6,101 nt of DNA from an uncultured Candidatus Berkelbacteria bacterium (GTDB lineage Bacteria; Patescibacteriota; UBA1384; CAILIB01). How positions within the stretch are numbered: the first letter of the stretch is position 1; the number at the start of each line of letters is the position of its first letter. Below are positions 5,168 through 6,101 of the stretch, piece after piece. The DNA lies in the NCBI GenBank assembly GCA_937895715.1, contig CALBLZ010000222.1, positions 1-6,101 of the forward strand, given 5' to 3'. The notes below the pieces were generated by a model. That model worked only from the letters and a program-made list of their open reading frames with translations, was not told the DNA's origin and did no database searches. Position numbers and translations under genes: made by a program.

Positions 5168-6101
5168 ATGGCAACCTACCAAGCCCCTAGAGGCACCCAA
5201 GACATTCTGCCTGGAGATCAACCACTGTGGCAGAAGGTATTTGCTGCGGCGCGCACTACCGCCGAGCAGTTCGGTTTTAAAGAAATTACCACACCTACTT
5301 ACGAACAAGTTAGTCTGTTTCAGCGTGCAGTAGGTGAAGCTACCGACATCATGGAGAAAGAGCTGTTCCTGGTAAAGGGGATCCGCTCCGAAGAACACGA
5401 GTACGCCCTCCGCCCTGAAGGCACCGCCGGCATTGTGCGCTCCTACATCGAGAATGGCATGCAAACCCTACCACAGCCGGTAAAACTGTGGAGTATTGTT
5501 AATAACTTTCGCTACGATCGCCCGCAAAAGGGTCGGTACCGCGAGCACCGTCAGTTTGATATAGAGTTGTTTGGCGAAAAAGGCCCGTTCGCCGATGCAT
5601 GGGTAATTTACGCCACCTGGCACTTTATAAGCGCACTCGGGCTAAAGAATATACAGCTCCAACTAAACACACTCGGCACCGCCGAGGAACGCGCCACATA
5701 CCGCACCGCTCTTATTGAGTTCTTAACACCGCTTAGGGAAAAGTTGAGTGAAGATTCTCAGCGCCGGCTCGAGCTTAACCCGCTTCGTATTCTTGATAGC
5801 AAGGATGCCGGCGATCAGGCAGTAATCGCAGACGCACCACAGTTGCACCAGTATTTTGGTGATGCGAGCACCAACCACTTTGCCGAAGTTATGACCTACC
5901 TCTCTCTCTGGGAAGTGCCGTTTGTTGTTAACCGAAGCATCGTGCGCGGACTCGACTACTACTGCCACACCTGTTTTGAGTGGACAAGCGAGGCCGCTGG
6001 CGGCCAACAGAGCTCCCTTGGGGGTGGGGGACGGTACGACGCACTCCTTACCGAGCTGCATGGTCCAGATGTTGGAGGGGTAGGAGCTGGCATCGGCCTT
6101 G
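5168..6101 (+). CDS. hisS: Histidine--tRNA ligase, N-terminal part (cut by window edge)
   Basis: HisRS charges tRNA-His with histidine using ATP. The frame starts at ATG 5168-5170, five bases after the clpC stop, and gives 311 residues before the window ends, out of a usual 410-430. The class II catalytic core is present. Motif 1 is PRGTQDILP (7-15). LRPEGTAG (81-88) is the histidine and ATP site. Motif 2 includes FRYDRPQKGRYREHRQFDIE (114-133), with R115 and R123. The histidine-specific motif is IVRGLDYYCHTCFEW (258-272), where R260 matches the catalytic arginine of the family. GGGGRYD (285-291) and the beginning of motif 3, GVGAGIGL (304-311), follow. Within motif 2, EHRQF replaces the QFHQL seen in E. 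coli, a variation but not a loss of the key arginines. The anticodon-binding domain lies beyond the window. No Shine-Dalgarno sequence precedes the start, so translation is probably coupled to clpC. Confidence 0.96.
   Translation, partial: MATYQAPRGTQDILPGDQPLWQKVFAAARTTAEQFGFKEITTPTYEQVSLFQRAVGEATDIMEKELFLVKGIRSEEHEYALRPEGTAGIVRSYIENGMQTLPQPVKLWSIVNNFRYDRPQKGRYREHRQFDIELFGEKGPFADAWVIYATWHFISALGLKNIQLQLNTLGTAEERATYRTALIEFLTPLREKLSEDSQRRLELNPLRILDSKDAGDQAVIADAPQLHQYFGDASTNHFAEVMTYLSLWEVPFVVNRSIVRGLDYYCHTCFEWTSEAAGGQQSSLGGGGRYDALLTELHGPDVGGVGAGIGL

Noticed and set aside
4997..5464. A 155-codon minus-strand open frame opposite the clpC-hisS junction, and a 112-codon one at 5723-6061.
   Set aside because: Both lie opposite strongly conserved ClpC and HisRS coding sequence. 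Their translations show no recognisable domain and no start signals, so they are antisense shadows.
1543..6101. Recoding of TGA as glycine, as in Gracilibacteria and Absconditabacteria.
   Set aside because: No in-frame TGA occurs in the conserved genes, glycines use ordinary GGN codons, and the genes end in TAA. There is no sign of an altered code.
1..6101. CRISPR arrays, transposons, tRNA or rRNA genes, defence systems.
   Set aside because: No spaced direct repeats, terminal inverted repeats, transposase motifs or RNA gene signatures were found. The window is filled by housekeeping and glycosyltransferase genes.

Overview
This window looks like chromosomal bacterial DNA with very compact gene packing. 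It holds two divergent transcription units separated by about 90 bases. Every base outside that gap is coding or lies in a spacer of 5 to 11 bases. The standard genetic code fits: all four stop codons in the window are TAA, and no in-frame TGA interrupts a conserved domain. The lineage is most likely a member of the Patescibacteria (Candidate Phyla Radiation) or a similarly streamlined bacterium. This is inferred from the style of the NusA N-terminus (residues 30-41, AALAAAYRRDYG), the loss of the usual rimP-nusA-infB order, and the near absence of Shine-Dalgarno sequences. It is not proven.

Left part, minus strand (1-1453): two GT-B fold glycosyltransferases of the GT4 type. The upstream gene is complete (350-1453, GTG start). 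The downstream gene (1-340) is cut by the window edge, leaving its first 113 residues. They are 9 bases apart and read as one unit, probably part of a larger cluster for surface polysaccharide or glycolipid synthesis. Acceptors and sugar donors cannot be read from the sequence.

Centre (1441-1542): a near-consensus sigma70-type promoter (TTGACT, 17-base spacer, TATACT) points right toward nusA. Its -35 box lies inside the first codons of the divergent glycosyltransferase. A 13-base inverted repeat spans the end of the spacer and the -10 box. Immediately after the predicted transcription start is a hairpin with a GAAA loop and a U-rich tail, which has the form of an intrinsic terminator. It would sit at the 5' end of the nusA mRNA and is the most intriguing non-coding feature here.

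Right part, plus strand (1543-6101): nusA (transcription elongation and termination factor), then a ClpC-type double-AAA+ unfoldase, then hisS (histidyl-tRNA synthetase, cut at the right edge). Spacers are 11 and 5 bases, so the three are probably co-transcribed from the promoter at 1441-1469. The set links transcription control, protein quality control and tRNA charging under one housekeeping promoter, in place of the classical nusA-infB operon. No mobile element, CRISPR array, tRNA or rRNA is visible. I did not find an undescribed multi-gene system. The points most worth a second look are the nusA leader hairpin, the altered KH1 loop of NusA and the rearranged operon.
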